Position numbers and translations under genes: made by a program | Assembly (NCBI GenBank): GCA_017311185.1 | Contig: JAESUZ010001723.1 | Coordinates: forward strand, 930,001-994,000 | DNA from: Proteles cristata cristata | Lineage: Eukaryota; Chordata; Mammalia; Carnivora; Hyaenidae | Reading direction: 5' to 3' | DNA length: 64,000 nucleotides | Shown: in pieces, positions 1 to 11,162 of the stretch | How positions within the stretch are numbered: the first letter of the stretch is position 1 | How the letters are laid out: the number at the start of each line of letters is the position of its first letter | The notes under the pieces: generated by a model | The model's input: only the letters and a program-made list of their open reading frames with translations | The model's database searches: none | What the model was told of the DNA's origin: nothing

Positions 1-374
1 ATACACTGCCTGTGGGTACTCACTCACTGAGCAGAAATTACTTCACTATTTAGTCATTATTTCTTTCTCTTTTTTCTACTTTTGCAAAGAATAGTTCAAT
101 TTGAGTAAGGTAAGATGTTAGATGTAATTATAGTACCTTTTTATTGAGAATGCAAAAAAAGGAATCAGTGTTGGTGGGCCTACTGTCAATCTAGTTAAGG
201 ACAGAATTAGGATTATATTTATTAAGTACCTAATAAATGGTAGAGACCCCAAATGCACCAGAGTTCACAGAAGAAAGCAATGGCATCTGAGGTTTAAACA
301 TTATGTTGGAAGGCTTTCTGGAAGAGGCAGATCTTGAAACAACCCTGAAGCAAAGCAGAATTAGACAAGTGAGG

Positions 375-488
375 GGGCACCTGGCTGGCTCAATCAGTGG
401 GGCATGCAATTCTTGATCCTGGGGTCACAGGTTCAAGCCCCATGTTGGTTACAAAGATTACATAAAAATAAAATCTTTAAAAAAAAAA
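375..488 (+). repeat. Short-form CAN SINE
   Basis: tRNA-Lys-like head (A-box and B-box visible) runs straight into an A-rich tail without the long CT-rich body, as in older carnivoran SINEs. It is flanked by near-identical 19-bp target duplications at 357-375 and 489-507 (agaattRgacaagtgaggR). Confidence 0.85.
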
Positions 489-764
489 AGAATTGGACAA
501 GTGAGGAGGGAAGGAGAGGACATTCCACATAGGAATCATGGCTTCGATCTGAGGAGAGCTGAAAAGGCAGAAAGTATCAGGTTTTCTGATAAAATCATTC
601 ATCACTACATACCAATTAAACATCTCCTGTTGACCAGTACTGGTAGACACTGAAATACAGAGAGAATCTTGGTCATAAAGTGATGACCAGAACGTTTTAG
701 GATCATCCCATCAACTGACACAGATGTATAAGTACACATTGTGAGCAATCTGGCAAGTACAACA

Positions 765-1375
765 CATGACTAAGGTTCAACTGATAAACGGATTAACAAA
801 ATGTAGTACATCCAGGGCTACCCGGCTGGCTCAACTGGTTAAGGATCCAACTCTTGGTTTTGGCTCAGGTCATGATCTCATGGTTCATGGGTTCAAGACT
901 CATACTGGGCTCCACAGTGATAGCACAGAACCTCCTTGGGATTCTCTCTCTCCCTTTCTCTCTGCCCCTCCCAGCTCGCTCACTTGCTCTCTTTCACTCT
1001 CTCTCTCTCAAAATAAACTAAAAAGGGAATGAAGTATTGACACATGCTAGAACATGGGTGAATCTTGAAAACATGCTAAGTGAGAGAAGCCAGTCACAGA
1101 AGGCCACATACTGCCTGATTTCATTTATCTGAAATGCCCAGAATAGGCAAATCCATAGAAACAGAGAGTGGATTAACGATGGTTACCAGGCAATAGGGGG
1201 AAGGGAGAATAGGGAGTGATGGCTTAATAAAATGGGTTTCTTTTTGTAGTAATGAAATGCTCTCGAATTAGATAGTGGTAATGGTTGTATAACCTTGTGA
1301 ATGTACTAAAAGACACTAAATTGAACACTTAAAAATGGTAAAATTTATGATATATGAATTATGTTTCAGAAGAAG
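765..1375 (+). repeat. L1 3' end, interrupted by a SINE
   Basis: The sequence at 765-813 and 1029-1375 matches the familiar L1 ORF2 end and 3' UTR in sense orientation: tctgaaatgcccagaatagg, the 'not-in-frame' caggcaataggggga region, and the final tgaacacttaaaaatggt stretch. It is an old, 5'-truncated copy. Confidence 0.75.
814..1028 (+). repeat. CAN SINE inserted in L1
   Basis: Full-length copy: degenerate A-box, ggttcatgggttcaag B-box region, CT-rich block and AATAAA tail. It splits the surrounding L1 fragment. The 88-codon frame at 766-1032 is only its translation. Confidence 0.85.
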
Positions 1376-2107
1376 GAAGAAAGGGAGGGAAGGAGCAACT
1401 AAGGTTCTATAGGACAGGAGATAATTTTGCCTGGAAAAGCTTGTGAAGGCTTTCCAGAGCAGGCAAAGGATCTGAATATTAAAGGTCAGAGCTTTAAGAA
1501 GAAGAGGATGAAGTCATTCAGGGAGAGGGAAAGACATATGCAGAAGTTCAGTTCCATGGGACTATAGTTGGGGGAATAAATGGGGAAACTGCAAGAGATG
1601 AGAAGCAGACAGGCCAGATCCTGATCTAACAGTATCCTGAAAACCTTACTAAGAAGCCTGAACTTTGTCCTATACAAGGATCGGCAAATATGTGGCACTT
1701 GGCAACACTTTCCTTTCTCTATCTCTGGCAGACATAACTAGTATACTATGGACTCAACATCCATCTCCATGCAATGCTCCCCTAGTCTATATGCCCCTAA
1801 TGAGAGCCACTGAAAGATTAAGTGCCATCATCTGAATTCCCAATTTAAAAAGAACACTGGTGGCTGTGTGGGGGCAAGGAGATTAGGCAGGAAGCTGCTG
1901 TAACACTTGGCAAAAGGTGGGGACACCCTGAACCACAGTAGTGGCAATGAGAAAGAGGAGGAAACATTAGAGACTAAGGAGAAAAAAAACCAGTAAGGCT
2001 TCCGTAGCCAACTGGAGCTCCATGAAGGCAGCCTTACTCACCACTATCTCCCCCAGCACCCCACACAGTCTTTGGTACATAGGAAGGACACCACAAATAT
2101 CAGCCAA

Positions 2108-2260
2108 ATTGTTAAATGTTTTATCGACATTCTCTCATTATATCTTTACTACAATACCAAGAGGAAAGTAAGGTTAACCCCATTCCACAAAGAAGAAATC
2201 TAAGGTTTAGAGAGGTTAAGTGGCCTGTCCCAATTTTACCCAGCTAGAGTAGTAGAATTC
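2108..2260 (+). repeat. MIR relic
   Basis: Contains the MIR core order: attctctcattatatc, accccattccacaaa, then the ggtttagagaggttaagtgg signature. Confidence 0.65.
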
Positions 2261-2292
2261 AATTTCGATTCCAGACTAATTCCAGACTCCAA

Positions 2293-2495
2293 GTTTTTTT
2301 TTAAGCTTACTTATTTATTTTGAGAAGGAACACAAGTTGAGGAGGGGCAGAGAGAGAGAGAGAGAGGGAGAGAGAATCCCAAGCAGGCTCTGCACCACCA
2401 GCGCAGAGCCCGACGTGGAGCTTGAACCCACAAACCATGAGATCATGACCTGAGTTGAAGATGGATGTTCAACCAACTGAACCACCCGGGTGCCT
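2293..2495 (-). repeat. CAN SINE, minus strand
   Basis: Reverse-strand copy with the gccacccgggtgcc head at the right end and T-rich tail at the left. Target duplications ccagactccaa are at 2282 and 2496. Confidence 0.9.
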
Positions 2496-2568
2496 CCAGA
2501 CTCCAAACTTTTATCTATAGCCCAAGTTTCCAGCTTGAACAATGATGCAGATAATAGTGTTTTTAATA

Positions 2569-2760
2569 GGGGCGCCTGGGTGGCTCAGTTGGATAAAGAT
2601 CTGACTCTTGATTTCTTTGGTTCAGGTCATGATCTCACAGTTCCTAGAACTGAGCCCCAAGTCAGACTCCAGGCTGACATCACAGAGCCTGCTTAGGATT
2701 CCCACCCCCCCTCTCTCTCTCCCTCCCTCCCTCTCTCTCTCTCTCTGCATACAAATAAAG
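2569..2760 (+). repeat. CAN SINE
   Basis: Starts ggggcgcctgggtggctcag, has a CT-rich block at 2710-2747 and ends in an AATAAAG tail. The B-box is degraded. Confidence 0.88.
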
Positions 2761-3129
2761 TATTGTTAATGGTGAAATCCCAGAAACAGCTGGAAAGTGA
2801 ATTGGGGTCAGAAAAACAGATTTGGGTGTTCCTACCATACTCAGGTAGCTGAAAGCCCCTATGAAAGAGACTTAGGGAGTTATATGTAGAGGGGGAAGGG
2901 TAGCCAAGGATGGGCCAAACCATCAGGGAGTAGAGAATATCAGCCTGCACAGAAAGTCAGAGAGGCAAAGAAAGAACCAGCCAGGGAAGTATGCTATCAG
3001 GAAAGACATCAGCAAGACAGGCACAATCAAGAGTCAAATGCTACAAAAATTTCAGACATGGAGGGGTCACTGGAACCACAAAGACATTTAGGGAAGGGAT
3101 TCTCAAAGGAGTTAAAGGCTGCCTGGTGT

Positions 3130-3205
3130 TTCCCAAACTTGTTGTTTGTAGGCCATCAGAATCTGAGGAGCTTATTGAAAATACATAGTTCCCCAGTTCC
3201 CACCA
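3130..3205 (+). repeat. Possible MER5-type hAT fragment
   Basis: Short resemblance to the MER5 internal text (gtgtttcccaaacttg ... catcagaatctgaggagctt). The match is weak and partial. Confidence 0.35.
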
Positions 3206-3209
3206 ATAG

Positions 3210-3325
3210 TGATCTTGTGTAAGTGACTCAGTCCCATTAAGCCTCCATTTTTCTCATCTCTAAACTGCAAATAATAGCATCGGTCTCATAGTTTTATTCT
3301 GAAGACTTAACATGCTTTAGAGAAG
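3210..3325 (+). repeat. MIR relic
   Basis: Shows the MIR string of aagtgactcag, tttttctcatctctaaactg, aataatagcatc and ctcatagttttattctgaag, as in the 'tcatctgtaaaatggg' part of MIR. Confidence 0.55.
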
Positions 3326-3339
3326 CCCCACACAGGATT

Positions 3340-3800
3340 ATGACAATATTTGAAAACTGGCTTTTAGAAACCTCAGCTAGAGGGACCACACAAGGATTTT
3401 TAACTGGAGAGAGAAGGGTGAAAGACAATCCTTTCAGAACTGCAAAGATGAAAGAATGGAGGAAGGAAAATCAACTGTCACAATCCAGGACTAGACCTGG
3501 AGGGCTTAGGTTAAGACGAAGGCAAAGAAACCAGAAAGAATGGAGCAGGGGTAAGACACTACCAAGGAAAACAACAATTTTCTGCAAGGGAAGGAAAGGA
3601 AGGAGTTAAATAGGACTTTGAAGCTTGAAGTCTGGATGACTCCAAAAACAAAGCCATACCTTCACCAAGATTAGGAAGAACAATAGGATAACTGGTTTGG
3701 GAAGGGAAAAATGAAGAAATTCATGCAAGTTATTGGATAAGGGATGAATGAAAATAAACATCAAAGAACCAACTGTCAGTAAATGTGTTTTGGACAGGAA
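3340..3800. other. Unique A/G-rich sequence
   Basis: No repeat or gene recognised. The 89-codon frame at 3340-3609 is rich in Arg and Lys because of purine bias and has no recognisable domain. Confidence 0.5.
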
Positions 3801-3830
3801 AGCAGTAAACCAATTAAGAATATGGTCCTA

Positions 3831-3966
3831 GGGGCACATAAATGGCTCAGTCAGTAAAGGGTGTAACTCTTGATATCTCAGCTCAGGTATTGATCTCAGG
3901 GTCGTGAGTTCAAGCCTCACATTGAGCTCCAAGCTAGGTGTGCAGCCTACTTTAAAAAAAAAAAGA
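3831..3966 (+). repeat. Short-form CAN SINE, first of a cluster
   Basis: Head ggggcacataaatggctcag, no long CT body, A-rich tail. The left target copy taagaatatggtccta is at 3815-3830 and a right copy at about 3968. Confidence 0.8.
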
Positions 3967-4011
3967 AGAAGAATATGGGCTCTGAAAAATAAATAAAAAA
4001 GAATATGGGCA

Positions 4012-4225
4012 GGGGGTCTGGGTGGCTCAGTCAGTTAACTCTCTGACTCTTTGTTTCAGCTCAGGTCATGTTCTCACAGTTTGTGAGTTCAAGCCCCACA
4101 TTGGACTCCTTGCTGACAGTGCTAAGCCTACTTAGGTTCTGTCTCTCCCCTCTCTCTCTGCCCCTCCCCCATAAGTATGCACACACTCTCTGTCTCAGAA
4201 TAAACTTAAAAAAAAAAAAAAAAAA
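4012..4225 (+). repeat. CAN SINE, second of a cluster
   Basis: Full-length with a long A tail. It is flanked by two more copies of the same aagaatatgggc target used by the element to its left (about 4000 and 4226). Confidence 0.9.
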
Positions 4226-4302
4226 AAGAATATGGGCCCTAAGATGATATGGCTTGGATCAGAGTCCCAGCACTGCTGTTTTCTATCTAAAGGACATTAA
4301 AA

Positions 4303-4469
4303 GGGGCACCTGGGTGACTCAGTAGGTTGAGCTTCTGACTCTTGATTTCGGCTCAGGTCACTATCTCACAGTTCCTGGGATTGAGCACCACCTCGGGCTT
4401 TGTGCTAAGAGCACGGAGCCTGCTTGGGATTCTCTCTCCCTCTCTCTCTGCTCCTCCCCTGCAAGTGCT

Positions 4470-4531
<62 letters not shown>

Positions 4532-4549
4532 TTTAAAAATAAACAAATG
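4303..4549 (+). repeat. CAN SINE with CA-microsatellite tail
   Basis: The CT block of this SINE passes directly into a (CA)n run at about 4491-4526, followed by the A-rich tail. The duplicate gacattaaa lies at 4293 and again at 5044, beyond the next two SINEs. Confidence 0.9.
4491..4526. repeat. (CA)n microsatellite
   Basis: About 18 perfect CA units that grew from the SINE's pyrimidine block. Likely polymorphic. Confidence 0.95.
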
Positions 4550-4551
4550 AT

Positions 4552-4775
4552 GGGGCGCCTGGGTGGCTTAGTCGGTTAAGTGTCCGACTTTCACTCAGGT
4601 CATGATCTCGCAGTTCGTGGGTTTGGGCCCCGCATCGGGCTCTGTGCTGACTGCCAGCTCAGAGCCTGGAGCCTGTTTCAGTCTGTGACTCCCTCTCTCT
4701 CTGACCCTCCCCTGCTCACGCTGTCTCTCTCTCTCATAGAAATAAATAAAAACATTTAAAAATTTTTCTAAAAAA
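4552..4775 (+). repeat. CAN SINE, CTAG-tail subfamily
   Basis: Starts ggggcgcctgggtggcttag. It carries the subfamily marks GGCTTAGTCGG, GACTGCCAGCTCAGAG and CTGACCCTCCCCTGCTCACG, but its tail reads cataGAAATAAA instead of CCTAG. Confidence 0.9.
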
Positions 4776-5041
4776 GGGGCACCTGGGTGGCTTAGTCGGT
4801 TAAGCGTCCGACTTTCGCTTAGGTCATGATCTCGCGGTTCGTGGGTTCGGGCCCCGCGTCAGGCTCTGTGCTGACTGCCAGCTCAGAGCCTGGAGCCAGT
4901 TTCAGATTCTGTGTCTCCCTCTCTCTCTGATCCTCCCCTGCTCACGCTGTCTGTCTTTCTCTCTATCAGAAATAAACATTAAAAAAAAAAAATTTAAAAA
5001 AAATTTTTTTCTAAAAAAAAAAAATAAAATAAAATAAACAA
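4776..5041 (+). repeat. CAN SINE, CTAG-tail group
   Basis: Head-to-tail behind the previous copy, with the same diagnostic bases (cttagtcggttaagcgtccg, ttcgcttagg) and a tail reading atcagaaataaa. It ends in a long A/T-rich tract. Confidence 0.88.
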
Positions 5042-5054
5042 ATGACATTAAAGA

Positions 5055-5430
5055 AGTTACCTAATTCTCTAAACATAGGTTTCTTCATTTATAAAATGAG
5101 AATAATAATAATGCCTATCTCATATAAGATTTTTTAAAAAATTTTTTATAGTCTATTTATTTTTTTGACACAGAGAGAGACAGAGCATGAGCGGGCAAGG
5201 GGCAGAAAGAGAGGGAGACACAGAATCTGAAACAGGCTCCAGGCTCTGAGCTGTCATCATAGAATCCAATGCAGGGCTTGAACCCATGGACTGTGAGATC
5301 AGGACCTGAGCCAAAGTAAGATGCTTAACCAACTGAGTCACTCAGGCACCCCATGATTTTTTTTTAAATTAAGTGAAAAAATAGCACATTGCCTAGCACA
5401 TGGTAAGTTAGCTTTCAATAAACATTGATC
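5055..5430 (+). repeat. MIR split by a SINE
   Basis: The left half (5055-5135: cctaattctctaaac, tttataaaatgagaataataataatgcc) and right half (5366-5430: gcacattgcctagcacatgg, tcaataaacatt) form one MIR when the intervening SINE is ignored. Confidence 0.7.
5136..5352 (-). repeat. CAN SINE, minus strand, inside MIR
   Basis: Head gtgcctgagtgactcag on the reverse strand at the right end, T-rich tail at the left. Imperfect target copies ataagattttttt and atgattttttttt. Confidence 0.88.
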
Positions 5431-5690
5431 ACCTTTAGTTACTCCATGATGACAAAGTGTTAACAGCAATGTTTAGGAAAAACTAAGTCATATTATCCAA
5501 GAGTCAAAAAATTTCCCCAACTCTGAGACAAGACAGGAAAGCAGAAGATTCTTTGAATTTGGAAATCAAGGAAATAGTATCTAAATTAGTGCCATTAATT
5601 CCATTTTATAAGCTAGGTCTTCTTCATTCTTAACTATGTAATAATTATCACATCTTTTGAACACCGGAGTTTAAAAATATTTCTGTAGGT

Positions 5691-5913
5691 GGGGCACCTG
5701 GGTGGCTTAGTCGGTTAAGCGTCTGACTTTTGCTTAGGTCATGATCTCGTGGTTCGTGGGTTCGAGCCCCGCATCAGGCTCTGTGTTGACTGCCAACCCA
5801 GAGCCTGGAGCCTGTTTCAGAGTCTGTGACTCCCTCTCTCTCTGACCCTCCCCTGCTAACGCTGTCTCTCTCTCTCTCCTAGAAATAAATAAAACATTTA
5901 AAAATTTTTAAAT
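5691..5913 (+). repeat. CAN SINE, CTAG-tail subfamily
   Basis: Complete copy ending tctctcctagaaataaataaaac. The outer target copy taaaaatatttctgta is at 5672-5687 and its partner at 6151-6166, beyond the next SINE. Confidence 0.92.
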
Positions 5914-6150
5914 AGGGCGCCTGGGGTGGCTTAGTCGGTTGGTCGTCCGACTTTAAACTGGTCATGATCTCGCAGTTCGTGAGTTCGGGCCCCGCATCGG
6001 GCTTTGTGCTGACTGCCAGCTCAGAGCCTGGAGCCTGTTTCAGTCTGTGACTCCCTCTCTCTCTGACCCTCTCCTGCTCACACTGTCTCCCTCTCTCTCT
6101 CTCTCTCTCCTAGAAATAAAAATATTTAAAAAAAAATTTTTTTTTTTAAA
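5914..6150 (+). repeat. CAN SINE, CTAG-tail subfamily
   Basis: Second of a head-to-tail pair enclosed by one 16-bp target duplication. A few bases after the A-box are altered (ggttggtcgtccgactttaaac). Ends ctcctagaaataaaaat. Confidence 0.9.
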
Positions 6151-6167
6151 TAAAAATATTTCTGTAA

Positions 6168-6390
6168 GGGTGCCTGGGTGGCTCAGTCTGTTAATTGTCT
6201 GACTTCGGCTCAGGTCATGATATCACAGCTTGTGAGTTCAAGCTCCACATCAGGCTCTATGCTAACAGCTCAGGGCCTGGAGCCTGTTTTATATTGTCTC
6301 CCTCTCTCTCTGCCTCTCCCCTACTCACACTGTCTCTCTGTCTGTCTCTCTCTGTCTCTCTCTCAAAAAATAAACAGTTTAAAACAATTA
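6168..6390 (+). repeat. CAN SINE, older type
   Basis: Third tandem SINE, inserted beside the target copy of the pair before it. Body has ggctcagtctg and a long CT/GTCT block, tail aaaaaataaac. Confidence 0.9.
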
Positions 6391-6599
6391 AAAAATTTTA
6401 GAAACTTCTATAAATGTTCTTACCTTGAAACAAAGTCCACTTTAGTTCAGTCACTTATTCAATCAGCATTTATTGCAAAACTATTAGCACAATGAATTCT
6501 GCTAAATACCGTATGATGAAAAATTATACACAATGTAAATGTGGTAACTATACTAAAGGGGATTACAAACCAGAAGGCTAAAAAAAAAAAAATAACTTA

Positions 6600-7050
6600 T
6601 GTAAATATCTGAAGTACCAGGCATACTGTGAAATGTCACCGATATACTGCTAGTCATGAGAGTCAGAGGAGGTTAAGACTCACTTCCAACATGGATAAAG
6701 CTGTCACCTGAACTAAGCCTACCAAGATGGTCATAATTTCAATGGCCAGAACTCAGTGGAAACAACATGAACATAACCAAAGAAAACAATGTGAATACAG
6801 ATGCAAAGGTATATTCCAGGAAGAGCGAGGAATCAAGATTAATTGAAGATCTGGCCATGAGGTAACTAGCCCTATGCTGAGGACAATGAGAGGGAAGATC
6901 CACGGGGTAAAGCCTGGATTTCCCAGGAAAGGTCAGGTGGGGAAGCCAGAAACTTGTCTGGGGAGGAGAATGGTGGCCATGGCTCTATGTATGCTGAGTA
7001 GGACATTTCTAAAACCAGCTCCTCACAGCTGATAGGCTTTTAAAGCTGGA
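6600..7050. other. Unique sequence
   Basis: No gene or repeat recognised in this purine-rich stretch. Confidence 0.4.
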
Positions 7051-7585
7051 TAGGACTTCAGACTCTAATTCAGTCCTTCTGTCCTTCTGACCAAGGACAC
7101 CAAGACCAAGAGAGGTGACTAAATCACCCAAGCCATAAAGTTAGTGGCCAAGATGTAGCTGCAGTTCTGGTCTGCACACTCAATTTAGTGCACTTTACAG
7201 TAATTCCCCTGGCCAGAGAGAAATGTCCAAAAGCCAGAATGAAACGTGGGTTTATTGCTTCATAAAGAAACAAGGGTTATAGAATTGAGTCACTTAGAGA
7301 GCCTGAGGTGGTAGGAATGGAAGAGCTATGTCTCTGAAGGCCAGGATACAGAGGGAATAGAAGAAAAAAAACAACAAACCTGGGTTACATCCATATCCAG
7401 GGACAAAAGGAAGGACTTTTACAAAGGCATATCTGAGAGGTAGGCAGAAAATTAAGACAGTGCAGAATCCTAGAAGCCAAGGTCAATGTCTCCTCTTCAA
7501 CTAAAACACACATGTTCAAAAAATATCTGCTGAATGAATGGATGGATGAAAAAAGACAGAGTGAGACAAAAATGTTTGCACCCCA

Positions 7586-7760
7586 TGTAGGTAAAGCACT
7601 GTGCTAAGCACTTTATGTGGGAGTGTATGAGATAATCTCACAACAATCCTATGAGACAGAATTATCATGATTATCCTCACTATCATTCAAGAGGAGAAAA
7701 TAAGCTTATAAATTGCCCAAGTTAAACAGCAGGCATCAGAGCCAGGATTAAAAATCAAGT
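7586..7760 (+). repeat. MIR relic
   Basis: Good MIR match: gcactgtgctaagcactttatg, gagataatctcacaacaatcctatgag, then gcaggcatcagagccaggatt. Confidence 0.75.
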
Positions 7761-7815
7761 TCTCACTATTTGGGAAATAGTATTAATTTTTAGTAGGGTA
7801 GAAAATGACAAGGTA

Positions 7816-8040
7816 GGGGCACCTGGGTGGCTTAGTCGGTTAAGCGTCCGACTTCGGCTCAGGTCATGATCTCACAGTCAGTCCATGGGTTCGAGCCCCA
7901 CATCAGGCTCTGTGCTGACAGCTAGCTCAGAGCCTGGGGCCTGCTTCAGATTCTGTATCTTCCTCTCTCTCTGACCCTTCCCTGCTTATGCTGTCTCTCT
8001 CTCTCAGAAATAAATAAAACATTAAAAAAAAGGAAAAAAA
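7816..8040 (+). repeat. CAN SINE with perfect target duplication
   Basis: Intermediate type: CTTAG A-box but TTCGGCTCAGG and cagctagctcagag body. Flanked by identical 15-bp copies gaaaatgacaaggta at 7801-7815 and 8041-8055, indicating a fairly recent insertion. Confidence 0.95.
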
Positions 8041-8081
8041 GAAAATGACAAGGTAATGATGTTAAAAAAATAGAATGTTCT

Positions 8082-8320
8082 GGGACGCCTGGGTGGCTTA
8101 GTCGGTTAAGCGTCCGATTTTCACTTAGGTCATGATCTCGCAGTTCGTGGGTTCGAGCCCCGCGTTGGGCTCTGTGCTGACTGCCGGCTCAGAGCCTGGA
8201 GCCTGTTTCAATCTGTGATTCCCTCTCTTTCTGACCCTCCCCTGCTCACGCTGCCTCTCTCTCTCTCCTAGAAATAAAACATTAAAAAAAAATTTTTTTT
8301 AAATAAATAAAAATAAAAAT
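8082..8320 (+). repeat. CAN SINE, CTAG-tail subfamily
   Basis: Complete copy ending tctctcctagaaataaaac. Identical 18-bp target copies (seven A then tagaatgttct) at 8064-8081 and 8321-8338. Confidence 0.95.
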
Positions 8321-8402
8321 AAAAAAATAGAATGTTCTTATTAGTAAGAGCAATCCACTCAATGATAATGTCTGAGATTTAGCTTTAAAACATACCAACA
8401 GC

Positions 8403-8615
8403 AGGGGCACCTGGGTAGCTCAGTTGTTTGGGCATCCGACTTTGGTTCAAGTCATGATCTCACTGTTCATGACTTTGAGCCCCACATAGGGCTCTGCTGA
8501 CAGCTCAGAGCTTGGAGCCTGCTTCAGATTCTGAGTCTCACTCTCTCTCTCTGCCCTCCCCCACTCACACTCTGTCTCCCTTTCAAAAATAAATAAACAT
8601 TAAAAAATAAAATAA
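8403..8615 (+). repeat. CAN SINE
   Basis: Older ggctcag type, first of a head-to-tail pair. The pair is enclosed by aaacMtaccaacag copies at about 8389 and 8855. Confidence 0.9.
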
Positions 8616-8853
8616 GGGGTGTCTGGATGGCTCAGCCAGTTAAGCGCCAGACTTCAGCTCAGGTCATGATCTCACTATGGGTTCGAGCCCCACATCAGGC
8701 GCTGTGCTGACAGCTCAGAGCCTGGAGCCTGTTTCAGATTCTGTATCTCCCTCTCTCTCTCTGCCCCTTCCCCACTTGCACTCTGTCTCTCTCAAAATGA
8801 AACAAATATTAAAATGATTTTTAAATAAAATAGATAAACATTTTAAAAAATGT
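8616..8853 (+). repeat. CAN SINE
   Basis: Second of the pair, starting ggggtgtctggatggctcag. The B-box part is shortened by a small deletion. Ends in an A/T-rich tail. Confidence 0.88.
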
Positions 8854-8859
8854 TAAACC

Positions 8860-9030
8860 TACCAACAGTAGGGTAATTGAAAGGACGACAACAATTGCAA
8901 GAAAGGAGGACAACTGAAAGAAAAAACTGGGGAATGTTGATAATTGTTGAAAGTGGGTGATGGGTACATGGGGTTCATATACTATACTCCCTGTTGCCGT
9001 AGATGTTTGAAATTTTCCATAATAAAAAGT
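8860..9030 (+). repeat. Old L1 3' UTR end
   Basis: Terminal text gggtgatgggtacatgggg ... gtttgaaattttccataata is typical of old mammalian L1M 3' ends. A SINE pair landed just upstream. Confidence 0.6.
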
Positions 9031-9406
9031 CCATTCATGCGTGGCATCGCTCCCTGCAAAGATGGTATGGAGTGGGGAGCTGGTCAAAACAAGGGAGAAC
9101 AAACATCAAGAAAAAACTGTTGTCCCGGCAACAAGGAATTCACCTCAGAGATAGTGTTCAGGAGAAATGTAAGACCAGAAGCCAGACCACAAAGCATTAA
9201 GAGACATAGATAAAACAGGTGGTAAGGAAATGGCAGTAAAATGGCATTTTAGATAAGAAACAAGGATAGGAAGGAGAAGGCTATGGTGGCATGAGGGGGC
9301 CAGAGCTAAGTAAAGTTACTATGGTTCTACCTTGCATGTAGGTAAAAACTAAAAAGGGAGAGAAGGACAGGAAGGTGCTAGAAAGGAGACACTGATTAAT
9401 CAACTA

Positions 9407-9432
9407 ATTAATTGATTAATTAATCAATTAAT
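9407..9432. repeat. 26-bp perfect palindrome
   Basis: Every base from 9407 to 9432 pairs with its mirror across the centre between 9419 and 9420 (arm attaattgattaa). Composed of ATTA/ATTGA units; could form a cruciform or be a chance A/T product. Confidence 0.9.
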
Positions 9433-9621
9433 ATATGAAAAAAACACATGAAAAGATGCTCATTCTCCTCAACAAGAAAATGTTATCTAGGCTCCAAAAA
9501 AATTAGAGGCTTCGAATTGGCAAAGATTAAATATATTGATAATGTTCAGTGCTAGAAAAGAAATATAAATATAAATACAATCTTTTTAAATTTATTTGGT
9601 AATGTCTAGAATAACGTTATT

Positions 9622-9838
9622 TATTTTTATATTTATTTATTTTTCAGAGAGAGAGAGACAGAGCGTGACTTGCGGGGGCCAGGGGGGCTGCAGAGAGAGA
9701 GAGTCACAGAATCCTTAGCAGGCTCCAGGCTCTGAACTGTCAGTGCAGAGCCCAACATGGGGCTCAACCTCACAACCCACGAGATCATGACCTGAGGCAA
9801 AGTCAGATGCTTAACCGACTGAGCCACCCAGGTGACCC
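9622..9838 (-). repeat. CAN SINE, minus strand
   Basis: Reverse copy with gagccacccaggtgaccc head at the right and TTATTT tail at the left. Flanks tgtctagaataacgtta and tgctagaaaaatgtta look like diverged target copies. Confidence 0.88.
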
Positions 9839-10083
9839 TATTGCTAGAAAAATGTTAAACATACGTATCCTTTGACAAAGAAATTCCACTTGTAGGAGTT
9901 TGTCCTAGGATGTATACAATGTATAGAAAGATGTATACAAGATATACAAAGAGGTACTGCAAAGATATATATACAAAAATGCTTATAGCTGCAAAGACAG
10001 AAACAAATTGTCTATCACCAGGGGACTAGAAAAGTTGATACAAATATGCAATATAATACTATGTAACCATTAAAATATATAAT

Positions 10084-10295
10084 GGGGCACCTGGAGTGGC
10101 TCAGTCAATTGAGCATCCAACTTTGGCTGAGGTCATGATCTCGTGTTTCATGAGTTTGAGCCCCATGTCAGGCTCTGTGCTGACAGCTCAGACCCTGGAG
10201 CCAGCTTCGGATTCTGTGTCTCCCTCTCTCTCTGTCCCTCCCCAGCTCATACTCTGTCTCTCTCAAAAATAAATGAAACATTAAAAAAAATTTTT
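10084..10295 (+). repeat. CAN SINE
   Basis: Older subtype with one extra base in the A-box region (ctggagtggctcag), CT block and AAATAAATG tail. Confidence 0.9.
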
Positions 10296-10409
10296 AACAT
10301 ATAATAGAAACATGTAATGAACATGAGAAAATGCTCAAGATAAAACCATTAAGCCATACCACAAAGCATTAAGAGACACAGATAAAACAGATGGTAAGGA
10401 AATATTTTA

Positions 10410-10570
10410 TAAATACATGACTATATATATAGTTAACTATACTTCTTATATATATAGCTATATATGGAAAATATATAACTATAATCATATACTATAACCT
10501 ATATGTAAACTATATTATAAACTATTATAGCTACAGTTAAATGTTATATATTATATATACATATTGAAAA
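10410..10570. repeat. AT-rich low-complexity tract
   Basis: Runs of tatata, actata and ttatatat with many short palindromes. No gene or known repeat recognised. Confidence 0.8.
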
Positions 10571-10933
10571 ATAGTTGAAGAGTAGATATATTGTGATCCC
10601 ATTTCTGTAAAAAGAATTACTTTACCTCTCCCTCTCTCTTTCTCACACACACACATTAGCATACACAGTAGAAAAAAATGTGAATAAATATAGACTGAAT
10701 TCTTAATGGCGATTAACACTGAGAAATGGGATTATGGTTTCCTTCCCTTACTTAAAAAATGCCTGCATTTTACTATGCTCATATATTACTGGTATAATGG
10801 GGGAGGGGGTAAAAAGTCAAGCACTTTCCAAAGCAAGAGACTCTGAGCAATGAAAAGTGTAATGATACAAAAAAAAAAGGGGGTTAGGGAGCACAAGCCT
10901 TAAAGTGAGGTCATGGTCAAGAGTGAGGGAGGC

Positions 10934-11148
10934 GGGGGCACCTGGGTGGCTTAGTTAGTTAAGCGTCTGACTTCGGCTCAGGTCATGATCTCACGGTTCG
11001 TGGGTTTGAGCCTCGAGTCGGGCTCTGTGCTGACAGCCAGAGGCTGGAGCCTGTTTGAGATTCTGTGTCTCCCTCTCTCTCTTGACCTTCCCCTGTTCAT
11101 GCTCGCTCTCACTCTCTCTCTCAGAAATTAAAAAAAAAAAAAAAAAAA
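10934..11148 (+). repeat. CAN SINE, first of a triple-target pair
   Basis: Intermediate type (ggcttagttag, tcagaaatta). The 13-bp target aagRgtgagggag-like copies lie at 10919, 11149 and 11355. Confidence 0.92.
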
Positions 11149-11162
11149 AAGAATGAGGGAGA

